Made by a program: the position numbers and the translations under genes. From the NCBI GenBank assembly GCA_900767075.1, contig CAAFXX010000148.1, positions 1-8,282 of the forward strand: a stretch of 8,282 bases of DNA. The letters are read 5' to 3'. This document shows positions 1-6,667 of this stretch, in pieces. Below the pieces are notes generated by a model. It saw nothing but the letters and a program-made list of their open reading frames with translations, had not been told where the DNA came from and ran no database searches. The stretch is from Bacteroidales bacterium. GTDB taxonomy: Bacteria; Bacteroidota; Bacteroidia; Bacteroidales; Muribaculaceae. The first letter of the stretch is position 1; each line of letters opens with the position of its first letter.

Positions 1-593
1 ATCTCGTCAGCCTCGTCGAGAATCACGGTATGCACATTCTCAAGATTCACCACGCCACGCTTGATAAGGTCGATCAGTCGACCGGGAGTCGCCACGATCA
101 CCTGCACGCCGTTCCGCAGCGAACGTATCTGGCTTTCTATGCTCGAGCCGCCGTAGACCGGGAGAATCTTCATCTCCTCGATATATTTCGAGAAATCAGC
201 AAGGTCGCCTGCAATCTGAAGGCAAAGCTCACGTGTCGGAGCTATGACGAGAGCCTGGGGCTCGCGATGAGAGGCATCGACACGCTGGAGTACAGGCAGA
301 CCGAAAGCCGCCGTCTTTCCTGTACCGGTCTGCGCCAATCCCACAACATCCCCTTCTTTCTCGAGTAAGTGAGGTATCACCATTTCCTGAATAGGCATGG
401 GATGCTCGAATCCGAGTTCCGCTATCGCCCGTAACAGATCGGAGGCCACTCCGAGGTCTGCAAATGTCTTGCCCTTATCTTCTTCTGCTTCCATGCCGGC
501 CTCGGCTTCCTGAGCGTGCAGTTCCTCAGCCTCGCTTTCAGCAACTCGGGTTTCGGCATCCTGTTCTATTTCTTTTGGGTTATATTCTTCCAT
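1..593 (-). CDS. DEAD-box ATP-dependent RNA helicase, N-terminal part (runs off left edge)
   Basis: This is the RecA-like domain 1 of a DEAD-box RNA helicase, which unwinds or remodels RNA using ATP. 197 complete codons are visible. After an acidic tail (residues 1-42) come the Q-motif region (F44 to the PIQ at 67-69), Walker A/motif I AQTGTGKT at 87-94, motif Ia PTREL at 119-123, a GG at 148-149, motif Ib TPGRL at 169-173 and motif II DEAD at 193-196. The SAT motif and the whole second RecA domain lie outside the window, so the subfamily (DeaD/CsdA-like, RhlE-like) cannot be decided and I give no symbol. The start at 593 is the first ATG of the open frame; M34 (ATG at 494) is an alternative that would remove most of the acidic tail. 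It follows the C69 peptidase on the same strand after 102 nt that contain a strong stem-loop, so it is probably a separate transcription unit. I saw no consensus promoter. Confidence 0.96.
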   Translation of the reverse strand, partial: MEEYNPKEIEQDAETRVAESEAEELHAQEAEAGMEAEEDKGKTFADLGVASDLLRAIAELGFEHPMPIQEMVIPHLLEKEGDVVGLAQTGTGKTAAFGLPVLQRVDASHREPQALVIAPTRELCLQIAGDLADFSKYIEEMKILPVYGGSSIESQIRSLRNGVQVIVATPGRLIDLIKRGVVNLENVHTVILDEADE

Positions 594-630
594 CTTTTAA
601 TAGTTTTCTATTATCTATAACGCATTACAC

Positions 631-673
631 GCCATAAATCCTATCGCACTCATAATGCAATAGGATTTATGGC
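631..673. other. Long perfect inverted repeat / stem-loop between peptidase and helicase genes
   Basis: GCCATAAATCCTAT (631-644) is the exact reverse complement of 660-673, a 14-bp stem. After one mismatched pair (645/659), three more pairs (646-648 with 656-658) close a 7-nt loop, CTCATAA. The structure starts 22 nt past the peptidase stop and ends 37 nt before the helicase start. Neither side has the U-run of a classical intrinsic terminator, so it may be a transcript 3' end, a processing or stability element, or a binding site. The structure is seen directly; its role is inferred. Confidence 0.6.
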
Positions 674-693
674 TGCAACCTGCAGGCGATGTC

Positions 694-719
694 GATCATT
701 TCTTGATAAGGAAATGATC
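694..719 (-). other. Stem-loop containing the C69 peptidase stop codon
   Basis: GATCATTTC (694-702) and GAAATGATC (711-719) form a perfect 9-bp stem with an 8-nt loop. On the minus strand it covers the last residues of the peptidase (DHFLIKK) and its TGA stop at 698-696. No U-tract follows. A small 5-bp inverted repeat (673-677 with 681-685) separates it from the larger stem-loop at 631-673, giving three hairpins in tandem after the gene. Likely part of the 3' end of the peptidase mRNA. Confidence 0.5.
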
Positions 720-2339
720 TCCGGTCTCGCGGACTATATTTTCGTAATATTTCTTGTCGTAGCCGGGGAAAGAGGGATAAACGGGCACTCCGTGTTCACT
801 CTTGATGAAATTACCCTCGGCGTCGGTCTTCTTCATGTTGCCGTCCATGAATTTCACTAAAAGATACTGGGCGAGCTCACGGTATTTGTCGGTAGCCTCT
901 TTCGCGATTTCACCCGCCTCCGAGTTGACGGCAGAAAGATAACCATTGGCATCGCCGTTCTTCACCATTCCGGAAAGTCTGTTTTCAACATCCTTGCGGC
1001 TGTCGCGGTATTTATCCTCAAGACCGTTCTGCACCTTTCTGATATCCGGAATCATCAGGTCATAGCGGTTGTAAGCCTGGTTGGCGACCCAGTTGTTCAT
1101 CCAGAAATTGGAATTCATGTCGAAGGTATTGATGTCTCCGTGGGCGAGCTGAGCGGGTATCTCGGTCAAGCCGCAGTAGAAAGGCATGTAGACCGAAGTA
1201 TTCGTATCGTCGGTGCCGAACCACAGGACCCCTCCCACAGGGTCGGGAAGCCAGTCGCGGCTCTGGCTTACGAAGCTCCAGCCTGTCTGCTGAGTGGCAA
1301 TCGCGCGCTCCATAAGGTATTTTTTGCCGTCCACTTCATATTCCATAGGACGCCAGCGGTAAGGAACATGGTTCGGTCCCGCCCCTATATCGGATGTCAT
1401 CTCGAAAGGAGTTCCCTCGAAATGGTCGCGCATGCTCCACTGCATATCCTTAAGGCTTACCTTTTTATCCGGCACAATGTAGAGGGGCATCGGCTCGTTG
1501 CTGTTTCCGGCGCACCAGTCGTAGTATTTGTCGGCATCCGGTTTGAAGCGGCGGAAATAGCTCCAGACACGCGCGTCGCAACCGCGGCGCGTGGCGGGGT
1601 CATGGAAGCCATAGGCATCGGCAAACGAGAAATCCTCGTCCTTGCCGTTGAAATAACCTCGCTTGCGGGCGAAACTTATGACATCTTTCGAGTATTTCAC
1701 ATTCTCCTTATCCTTCATGTTCACCTTGCGGATGCGAGGTTCGTTGGCATGACCGGAGATTGCATCATCTGGGATACGGACGGCGATCCATACGGCACCC
1801 TTCTCGGCACCTTTGCCGATCATCTCCATCACCCACACTTCATTCTTGTCGGCAATCGAGAAAGACTCGCCTTCGGAAGCATAACCGTATCTGGATACTA
1901 TGTCGCCCATGATGTCGATTGCCTCGCGAGCCGTCCTGGCACGTTCGAGCGCTATCTGTATCAGCGAGCCGTAATCCACCTTTGCCTGACCGGTCGTATC
2001 GGCAAGCTCTTCTCTGCCGCCCCAGGTCGATTCACCGATCGCCACCTGATGCTCGTTAATGTTCCCCACTACATTATATGTCTCGGAAACCTGAGGGATC
2101 TCACCAAGAGGTTTGCCGGTATCCCACTCCACCACCTTGCGCATCTCGCCTTTGGCATGACGAGCAGCCGGAGTGTGGGTCAGCATTCCGTAAAGGTTAT
2201 GGGAATCGGCGGCATAAGTCACCATCACCGAACCGTCGGCGGTGGCTTTCTTGCCGGCTATGAGGTTTGTGCAGGCGTCTGCCTGCGAGGTTGCCGTAGC
2301 CGCCACAAGCAGCGCCAGCACTATTTTTGTTGTTTTCAT
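696..2339 (-). CDS. Secreted C69-family dipeptidase (Ntn-hydrolase)
   Basis: A 547-residue peptidase of family C69 (the PepD dipeptidase family), which cleaves short peptides with an N-terminal cysteine nucleophile. I chose the ATG at 2339 because it opens a typical signal peptide (MKTTKIVLALLVAATA, then SQADA) followed at once by C23. An upstream in-frame ATG at 2423 would overlap the stop region of the preceding gene and bury this signal in the protein. Family hallmarks are the CTNLIAGKKATADGS segment from C23, ESTWGGREEL at about 103-112 and YGYASEGESFSIADKNEVW at about 151-169. Signal peptidase I cleavage after ADA (20-22) would expose C23 as the N-terminal residue, which the Ntn mechanism needs. 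The site fits a lipobox poorly (D at -2, A at -3). The protein should act in the periplasm or be secreted. It lies 80 nt after the acyl-CoA synthetase on the same strand. No Shine-Dalgarno sequence or clear promoter is visible. Family assignment is firm; the substrate is not known. Confidence 0.93.
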   Translation of the reverse strand: MKTTKIVLALLVAATATSQADACTNLIAGKKATADGSVMVTYAADSHNLYGMLTHTPAARHAKGEMRKVVEWDTGKPLGEIPQVSETYNVVGNINEHQVAIGESTWGGREELADTTGQAKVDYGSLIQIALERARTAREAIDIMGDIVSRYGYASEGESFSIADKNEVWVMEMIGKGAEKGAVWIAVRIPDDAISGHANEPRIRKVNMKDKENVKYSKDVISFARKRGYFNGKDEDFSFADAYGFHDPATRRGCDARVWSYFRRFKPDADKYYDWCAGNSNEPMPLYIVPDKKVSLKDMQWSMRDHFEGTPFEMTSDIGAGPNHVPYRWRPMEYEVDGKKYLMERAIATQQTGWSFVSQSRDWLPDPVGGVLWFGTDDTNTSVYMPFYCGLTEIPAQLAHGDINTFDMNSNFWMNNWVANQAYNRYDLMIPDIRKVQNGLEDKYRDSRKDVENRLSGMVKNGDANGYLSAVNSEAGEIAKEATDKYRELAQYLLVKFMDGNMKKTDAEGNFIKSEHGVPVYPSFPGYDKKYYENIVRETGDHFLIKK

Positions 2340-2419
2340 AATGAGGTCAGTAAGGTTAGTAATTCTACCCGTCCCACTTGCAGGGATCGGAATATATTTC
2401 TTTATCCGCAGAGCATTTC

Positions 2420-4087
2420 TCAACGGGTATACAGGAATCGTTTTATCGAACGCTTGGGCGTCTTTTCAAACTCGTTGGGCATAAGCACTATTTTCGATAT
2501 ACGTTCGTAGGGAGCAACAAGCTTGTTAAGCTCCTGACGGACGTTTTCCATCGTGCTGTCCATATCATTTACCGAGATGCCGATACGGTCCAATGCATCG
2601 AAATCGGGATAGACAAGGGCTACCAATTTACCCTCACGCTCCACCACGAGACTCTCGGCAACGAAAGGCATATTGTTGAGCTTTGCCTCTATCTCCTCAG
2701 GATATATGTTCTGTCCGGAGCCGGTAAGGATCATCGTCTTGCTGCGGCCTCTCAGGAAGAGTGTGCCGTCGGCGGAACGGGTCCCCATATCGCCGGTATG
2801 AAGCCAGCCCTCCTCGTCGATAGCCGCCTTTGTCGCCTCGGGATTCTTATAATATCCCTTCATGCGGTTTATCCCTCTCACGCAGATCTCGCCCGGGATA
2901 ATCTCGGGATCGGGAGAATCGATTTTACTTTCCATGGTGGAAAGTGTACGTCCTGATGAACCGACAATGAATTCACGCCAGGGCGTGTAAGAGATAAGGG
3001 GACCACATTCGGTCATGCCGTAGCCCACGGTGAACGGGAACTTTATCTTGTGCAGGAATTCCTCAACTTCATGGTTGAGGGCGGCTCCTCCGACAATCAC
3101 CTCCTCGAACTCACCGCCAAATACGTCGATAAGTTTCTTACGGATCTTGGAATAGATAAAGGAATCAAGGAATGGAACGGCAAGAGTCCATCTCATTGTG
3201 CCTTTGGAAATCATCGGCAGGATCTGGCTCTTGTAGATCTTTTCAAGGATGAGGGGTACGCAGATAACGAGATTCGGGCGTACCTCCGCCAACGCCTTCA
3301 GCAGAATCCGCGGGGAGGGAGTCTTGCAAAGAAGCGTAATGTGCGACCCCACTGCGAGAGGGGTCAGCATGTCGAACGCGCAGCCGTAGGCATGAGCCAA
3401 CGGCAGGAATGCCAGGGCACGCGAACTGCGGTAGTGAAGTTCGGTATATTTTCCGAAGCATACATTACCCGCCAAGTTCTCGCCCGTGAGCATCACGCCT
3501 TTCGAGAAGCCGGTCGTACCGGAGGTATAGTTTATCTCGACCACCTCGCTGTTGTCGCGGTTGGCATAATGGATATTGTGGGATGTGAAGCCTTCGGGAT
3601 AACGGCGGCGGAACCTGCGCTTCATCTGACGGAGATGATTGTTGATTTCCTCCTCGTCACGCTCGTGCAGCAGACGCCAGCCGTCGATCGTCATCACGCC
3701 CTTTACGTTGAGCAGCCGTTCAGGCTCCATATGCTCCCAGATCCCTTCGGAGACAAAGAAGAATTCCGCCTCACTGTGATTCACGATATGCGTTATGTCG
3801 ACGGGATTGAATTCAGAAAGAATAGGCACTATGGTGGCGCCGTAAGTAATCGTCGCCATATAAATGAGCACCCAGCCCGGAGAATCCTTGCCGCATATCG
3901 CGACTTTCGCGCCCTGCCTGAGACCTATGCCTTCGTAGAAAATATGGATAGCCGCAATGGTCTTCGCCATGTCGCCGTAGGTGAGTGTCTTCTGGGTGGT
4001 GTAATCCGAAAGTGCCGGAAGGTCCCAGTTCTCTATGAAGCTCCGTTCGTATATCTTGATAAAATTCTCTATTATTATTTTCTCCAT
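2420..4087 (-). CDS. AMP-forming acyl-CoA synthetase (long-chain fatty acid-CoA ligase type)
   Basis: A 555-residue adenylate-forming enzyme, full length for bacterial long-chain acyl-CoA ligases. It is expected to activate a carboxylic acid with ATP and transfer the acyl group to CoA in the cytoplasm. Motifs in order: ATP P-loop YTSGTTGFSKGV at 187-198, FLPLAHAYG at 227-235, YGMTE at 356-360, GWLHTGD at 427-433, the hinge region RGRSK at 446-450 and GQNIYPEEIE at 458-467. The C-terminal A10 segment reads EKTPKRSIKR (541-550): where most relatives carry the catalytic lysine (PKTxxGKIxR), this protein has S547, with K545 and K549 next to it. There is no signal peptide or membrane span. The gene follows the alcohol dehydrogenase on the same strand after 50 nt. 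A purine-rich GGGGAG sits directly against the ATG, too close to be a normal Shine-Dalgarno. Oxidised products of that dehydrogenase could in principle be further metabolised here, but this is inference. Chain-length preference cannot be read from the sequence. Confidence 0.93.
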   Translation of the reverse strand: MEKIIIENFIKIYERSFIENWDLPALSDYTTQKTLTYGDMAKTIAAIHIFYEGIGLRQGAKVAICGKDSPGWVLIYMATITYGATIVPILSEFNPVDITHIVNHSEAEFFFVSEGIWEHMEPERLLNVKGVMTIDGWRLLHERDEEEINNHLRQMKRRFRRRYPEGFTSHNIHYANRDNSEVVEINYTSGTTGFSKGVMLTGENLAGNVCFGKYTELHYRSSRALAFLPLAHAYGCAFDMLTPLAVGSHITLLCKTPSPRILLKALAEVRPNLVICVPLILEKIYKSQILPMISKGTMRWTLAVPFLDSFIYSKIRKKLIDVFGGEFEEVIVGGAALNHEVEEFLHKIKFPFTVGYGMTECGPLISYTPWREFIVGSSGRTLSTMESKIDSPDPEIIPGEICVRGINRMKGYYKNPEATKAAIDEEGWLHTGDMGTRSADGTLFLRGRSKTMILTGSGQNIYPEEIEAKLNNMPFVAESLVVEREGKLVALVYPDFDALDRIGISVNDMDSTMENVRQELNKLVAPYERISKIVLMPNEFEKTPKRSIKRFLYTR

Positions 4088-4122
4088 CTCCCCTGCGGTT
4101 TAATTAAGAAAAATATGGTTCC

Positions 4123-4147
4123 TGAGGGTTTAATAAATCAACCCTCA
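4123..4147 (-). other. Stem-loop embedding the alcohol dehydrogenase stop codon; possible attenuator
   Basis: TGAGGGTT (4123-4130) and AACCCTCA (4140-4147) form a perfect 8-bp stem with a 9-nt A/T loop. On the minus strand the dehydrogenase stop TGA occupies 4140-4138, at the stem-loop junction. Nine nt downstream comes a short run of five Ts. The distance is too long and the run too short for a strong intrinsic terminator. It may reduce read-through into the acyl-CoA synthetase gene or stabilise the upstream message. Confidence 0.45.
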
Positions 4148-5322
4148 AGAGCCATCTTGTATATCTCGCGGCAATCATCCATCAAAAGAGGCACATAATT
4201 GCCCAATGTATCGCCGACATTTCTCTGAAGCGACTTGACCATCTGATCGATGTCAGGTTCTTCGCCGATCAGTTCGCGCAGATTGGTGGTCATTCCAAGG
4301 TCATGATAGAAATCCTTCAGTTCCTGAATACCCTCCTCGATGATTGCATCGGTATCCTTGCCGCTCGGATCGACCGACATCACGTTGATGGCGAAACGCC
4401 AGAGTTTGTCGGGATTCCGCTTTGCGCAGAACGACATCCAGGCAGGTATGATCACCGCCAGACCGGCGCCGTGAGCCACCTTGTTGTGGAATGCGGAAAT
4501 CTCATGCTCCAGTCGATGGGACGCCCAGTCCTCCACCTTGCCTACACCGCAAAGTCCGTTATGGGCGAGAGTGCCAGCCCACATCACGTCGGCTCGCGCG
4601 GCGTAATCCTCCGGATTGAGCTTCAGTGTCAATGCTTGGTCGGCTATATCGCGCATGATTGCCTCTGCATATGAATCGACGAGCTGAGTGTCGGGAGTAT
4701 TCGAGAAATAACGCTCGAATATATGAGCCATCATGTCGACAATACCGTTTGCCGTCTGATTCCAGGGAAGGCTCATGGTCAATTCCGGATCCATGAAAGC
4801 GAACCTGGGGCGAAGAATCATCGGATACCTTACAGAAATCTTCTGATGGGTTTCCTCGTTGGTTATCACCGAATTACCGCTGCCTTCGCTGCCGGCTGCC
4901 GGAATCGTGAGGATAACACCTACCGGGAGGGCGGCGATTGGCTTGCGCTTGCCGTTATAGAAATCCCAGAAATCTCCGCCGTCGACGGCACCGATGGCTA
5001 TGCCCTTTGCAGCATCGATCGGAGAACCTCCGCCGATAGCCAATAGAAAATTCACACCGTTTTCCACAGCCTTGCCTATTCCGTCGTAAACACTGGCGGC
5101 GGTGGGATTAGGCTGTATTCCGCCGAAAAGCACGTATTCGATGTTCTCTGCAACAAGGGAATCGGTCACGGTCTTGAGCATTCCGTTACGTTCTATGCGG
5201 TCGGAACCGTATACGATCATCACCTTCATCGCGCCGTAACGCTTCAGCACTTTGCCGGCATCTTTCCATACGCCTCTGCCGAATATGAATTCTGTGGGAG
5301 AATAAAATGTGAAATTTTCCAT
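4138..5322 (-). CDS. Iron-type (group III) alcohol dehydrogenase, butanol dehydrogenase/YqhD-like
   Basis: A 394-residue cytoplasmic oxidoreductase that interconverts alcohols and aldehydes with NAD(P)H. The N-terminus (MENFTFYSPTEFIFGRG) is typical of the butanol dehydrogenase/YqhD branch. The nucleotide-binding segment shows YGSD at 38-41 and the glycine-rich GGGSPIDAAK at 97-106. By comparison with YqhD the metal ligands should be D196, H200, H269 and H284, all present, so the enzyme looks intact. In YqhD-like, NADPH-using members the segment after the second strand reads YGGGS. Here it is YGSDR, and D41 could favour NADH. It lies between a possible small ORF after the HIT gene and the acyl-CoA synthetase, all on the minus strand. 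The gap upstream (5323-5368) is A/T-rich without a recognisable promoter. Likely roles are disposal of reducing power during fermentation or aldehyde detoxification; the substrate is not determined. Confidence 0.95.
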   Translation of the reverse strand: MENFTFYSPTEFIFGRGVWKDAGKVLKRYGAMKVMIVYGSDRIERNGMLKTVTDSLVAENIEYVLFGGIQPNPTAASVYDGIGKAVENGVNFLLAIGGGSPIDAAKGIAIGAVDGGDFWDFYNGKRKPIAALPVGVILTIPAAGSEGSGNSVITNEETHQKISVRYPMILRPRFAFMDPELTMSLPWNQTANGIVDMMAHIFERYFSNTPDTQLVDSYAEAIMRDIADQALTLKLNPEDYAARADVMWAGTLAHNGLCGVGKVEDWASHRLEHEISAFHNKVAHGAGLAVIIPAWMSFCAKRNPDKLWRFAINVMSVDPSGKDTDAIIEEGIQELKDFYHDLGMTTNLRELIGEEPDIDQMVKSLQRNVGDTLGNYVPLLMDDCREIYKMALEG

Positions 5323-5368
5323 GGTTTCTATCTTTTGCTGTTCAGATATTTTATTGAAGTTGTTTAAA

Positions 5369-5551
5369 CTAATCTACGTTTAATAAAGAATATAAAGAAG
5401 TGTAAACTTTATGGCAATCTTTATTAATCTTTTGGGTGTATTTCTCCGCTCTCATCGGTGCCGACCGGGAGGTCGCCGCCTCTTCGACCGAAGAAATCCC
5501 CTCCAAAACCTTAATAAATCTTACCATAAAAATTAGTTTTAACAACTTCAT
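5369..5551 (-). CDS. Possible small basic protein of unknown function, 60 residues
   Basis: I do not recognise this protein. Its ATG overlaps the TAA stop of the HIT gene (TAATG), an arrangement that favours translational coupling. The first 20 residues are hydrophobic and basic (MKLLKLIFMVRFIKVLEGIS). Then come a Ser/Ala/Glu-rich stretch and a polar, lysine-rich part (MRAEKYTQKINKDCHKVY) ending in SLYSLLNVD. M9 is an alternative start giving 52 residues. The N-terminus could suggest a short amphipathic or membrane-associated helix, but it has no clear span. The central DNA (about 5440-5510) is GC-rich with short inverted repeats, so a structured RNA or a leader of the alcohol dehydrogenase is an alternative. 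The last third is A/T-rich, unlike the neighbours. The overlap and protein-like composition support it; the length and lack of a known family argue for caution. Confidence 0.4.
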   Translation of the reverse strand: MKLLKLIFMVRFIKVLEGISSVEEAATSRSAPMRAEKYTQKINKDCHKVYTSLYSLLNVD

Positions 5552-5943
5552 TATTTGAAATTGGAAGCTATCGACTTGGCGATCTCCTCCATTTTGGCGG
5601 GGTCGGGATTGGATATCTTCTTGTGGAAATCCATATCGCCCTCCTCGTTGATGGGAATGAGATGAATGTGTGCGTGAGGCACCTCAAGCCCGAGCACAGC
5701 CACACCGACCTTACGGCACGGGATTGCCTCGCGGATAGCCTTTGCCACTCTCTTGGCGAACACTGACATACCGGCGAGTTCCTCGTCGTCGATATCGAAA
5801 ATATAATCCGTCTCTTTCTTAGGAACCACCAAAGTATGGCCCCAATTCACCGGATTGATGTCGAGGAATGCAAAAAAACTGTCGTCCTCAGCCACCTTGT
5901 AGCAAGGGATCTCACCGGCTATTATTCTTGAGAATATTGTCAT
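5551..5943 (-). CDS. HIT-family nucleotide-conjugate hydrolase (HINT type)
   Basis: A 130-residue histidine-triad protein of the short HINT branch, which hydrolyses nucleoside phosphoramidates and related AMP conjugates in the cytoplasm. The signature HxHxHxx is clear as PHAHIHLIP: H90, H92 and H94, of which the middle one is the nucleophile in the family. The N-terminal block MTIFSRIIAGEIPCYKV, the FAFLDINPVNWGHTLVVP core (24-41) and the overall length match full-length members. It starts 16 nt after the greA stop, so both are very likely transcribed from the promoter upstream of greA. Its stop overlaps the start of a possible 60-residue ORF. The physiological substrate is unknown for most bacterial HINT proteins. 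Confidence 0.95.
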   Translation of the reverse strand: MTIFSRIIAGEIPCYKVAEDDSFFAFLDINPVNWGHTLVVPKKETDYIFDIDDEELAGMSVFAKRVAKAIREAIPCRKVGVAVLGLEVPHAHIHLIPINEEGDMDFHKKISNPDPAKMEEIAKSIASNFK

Positions 5944-5959
5944 TTCCGCAATTAATTAA

Positions 5960-6424
5960 TCAGATTTCAATCTTTACAATCTCAAAAGTCATGAGACCGG
6001 CGGGAGCCTTGACCTCGACCTCGTCGCCTACCTTGTGGCCAAGCAGAGCCTGGGCTATGGGGGTGTTGGAGGCAATCTTCTTCTCGCGCAGATTCGCCTC
6101 ATTCTCGGTGACGATAGTGTACGTCATCTGCATGCCGTTCACCTTGTTCTTGATGGTCACCCTGTTTAGGAGCTGCACCTCGTCGGTATTCAGGCGCGAG
6201 TCATCGATTATGCGGGCGTTTGCAACGAGTTCCTTGAGCTTGGCTATCTTCATCTCGAGCATACCCTGTGCCTCCTTTGCCGCGTCATATTCAGCATTTT
6301 CAGAGAGGTCGCCTTTGTCACGGGCGTCGGAGATCGCCTGCTTTATTGCGGGACGCCGTGCCTCAAGCGCAGCGAGTTCTTCCATTTTCTTGTTATACCC
6401 TTCCTGGGTAAGATAAGTTGCCAT
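5960..6424 (-). CDS. greA: Transcription elongation factor GreA
   Basis: A 154-residue GreA, close to the usual 155-160. It binds in the RNA polymerase secondary channel and stimulates cleavage of the backtracked RNA 3' end. The N-terminal coiled-coil hairpin (about 1-75) carries at its tip DKGDLSENAEYDAAKE. D39 and E42 correspond to the acidic pair (D41/E44 of E. coli) that positions the catalytic metal. The C-terminal FKBP-like domain shows ASNTPIAQALLGHKVGDEV, typical of GreA. The start at 6424 is the only one that gives the conserved MATYLTQEGY N-terminus; the preceding bases are A/T-rich with no Shine-Dalgarno. It is the first gene of the minus-strand run, with the HIT gene 16 nt downstream. 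A Bacteroidetes-type promoter at 6668-6699 leaves a leader of about 235 nt with secondary structure. Confidence 0.97.
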   Translation of the reverse strand: MATYLTQEGYNKKMEELAALEARRPAIKQAISDARDKGDLSENAEYDAAKEAQGMLEMKIAKLKELVANARIIDDSRLNTDEVQLLNRVTIKNKVNGMQMTYTIVTENEANLREKKIASNTPIAQALLGHKVGDEVEVKAPAGLMTFEIVKIEI

Positions 6425-6663
6425 ATTTATAAATTGTTATTATTCGTGCCCGGAAGGCACTTTCCATGGTTATTTATGAGAATTTTTGTCGTTAGCCCGG
6501 CTCTTGTGAATCAGGGGCGGGTGATAATTTCCGACACGTTAAGATATAAAAAATAAAGGAATCCTTTTTCGATGTTCGGCATACATGGGCGAAACCATGC
6601 ATCCGGCAAAAAAAAGATCCTTGACTTACTCTGCGTGTTAACTACGTTTTTCCTCCGTAATCG
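6425..6663 (-). promoter_or_regulatory. Long structured 5' leader of greA
   Basis: With transcription starting a few bases after the -7 box ending at 6668, the greA message would carry about 235 untranslated nt. Visible structure: an 8-bp hairpin at 6581-6602 (one G-U pair, 6-nt loop), an outer A/U-rich pairing at 6558-6569 with 6611-6620, and a 5-bp GTGCC/GGCAC hairpin at 6446-6460, 21 nt before the start codon. A 36-codon open frame (6602-6492) inside it has no supporting features. The leader length depends on the promoter call; no riboswitch class is recognised. Confidence 0.45.
6548..6620 (-). terminator. Candidate intrinsic terminator/attenuator in the greA leader
   Basis: Read on the minus strand, GGATCTTTTT (6620-6611) can pair with AAAAAGGATTCC (6569-6558) with one bulged G and one G-U pair. 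This encloses the 8-bp hairpin at 6581-6602. A U-rich tract, TTTATTTTTT (6557-6548), follows immediately. The shape is that of an intrinsic terminator, but the outer stem is mostly A-U and its strength is uncertain. It would give a short leader RNA of about 110 nt and limit greA expression. Confidence 0.3.
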
Positions 6664-6667
6664 GCAG

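Noticed and set aside
594..695. A dedicated promoter for the DEAD-box helicase
   Set aside because: No TAnnTTTG with a suitable -33 box on the minus strand; the A/T-rich stretch at 601-620 alone is not enough.
2340..2423. Extension of the C69 peptidase to the upstream ATG at 2423
   Set aside because: It would overlap the synthetase stop region and place the signal peptide 28 residues inside the protein.
1140..2510. A 456-codon open frame on the plus strand opposite the C69 peptidase and the end of the synthetase
   Set aside because: It is antisense to well-recognised genes, has no family resemblance, and is explained by the high GC at third codon positions of the true genes.
3050..4198. A 382-codon open frame on the plus strand opposite the acyl-CoA synthetase
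   Set aside because: Antisense shadow: its translation matches no family I know, while the minus-strand protein shows every adenylate-forming motif.
6492..6602. A 36-codon open frame inside the greA leader
   Set aside because: The translation looks random, there is no start context, and it overlaps the proposed stem-loop; a regulatory leader peptide cannot be excluded but nothing supports it.
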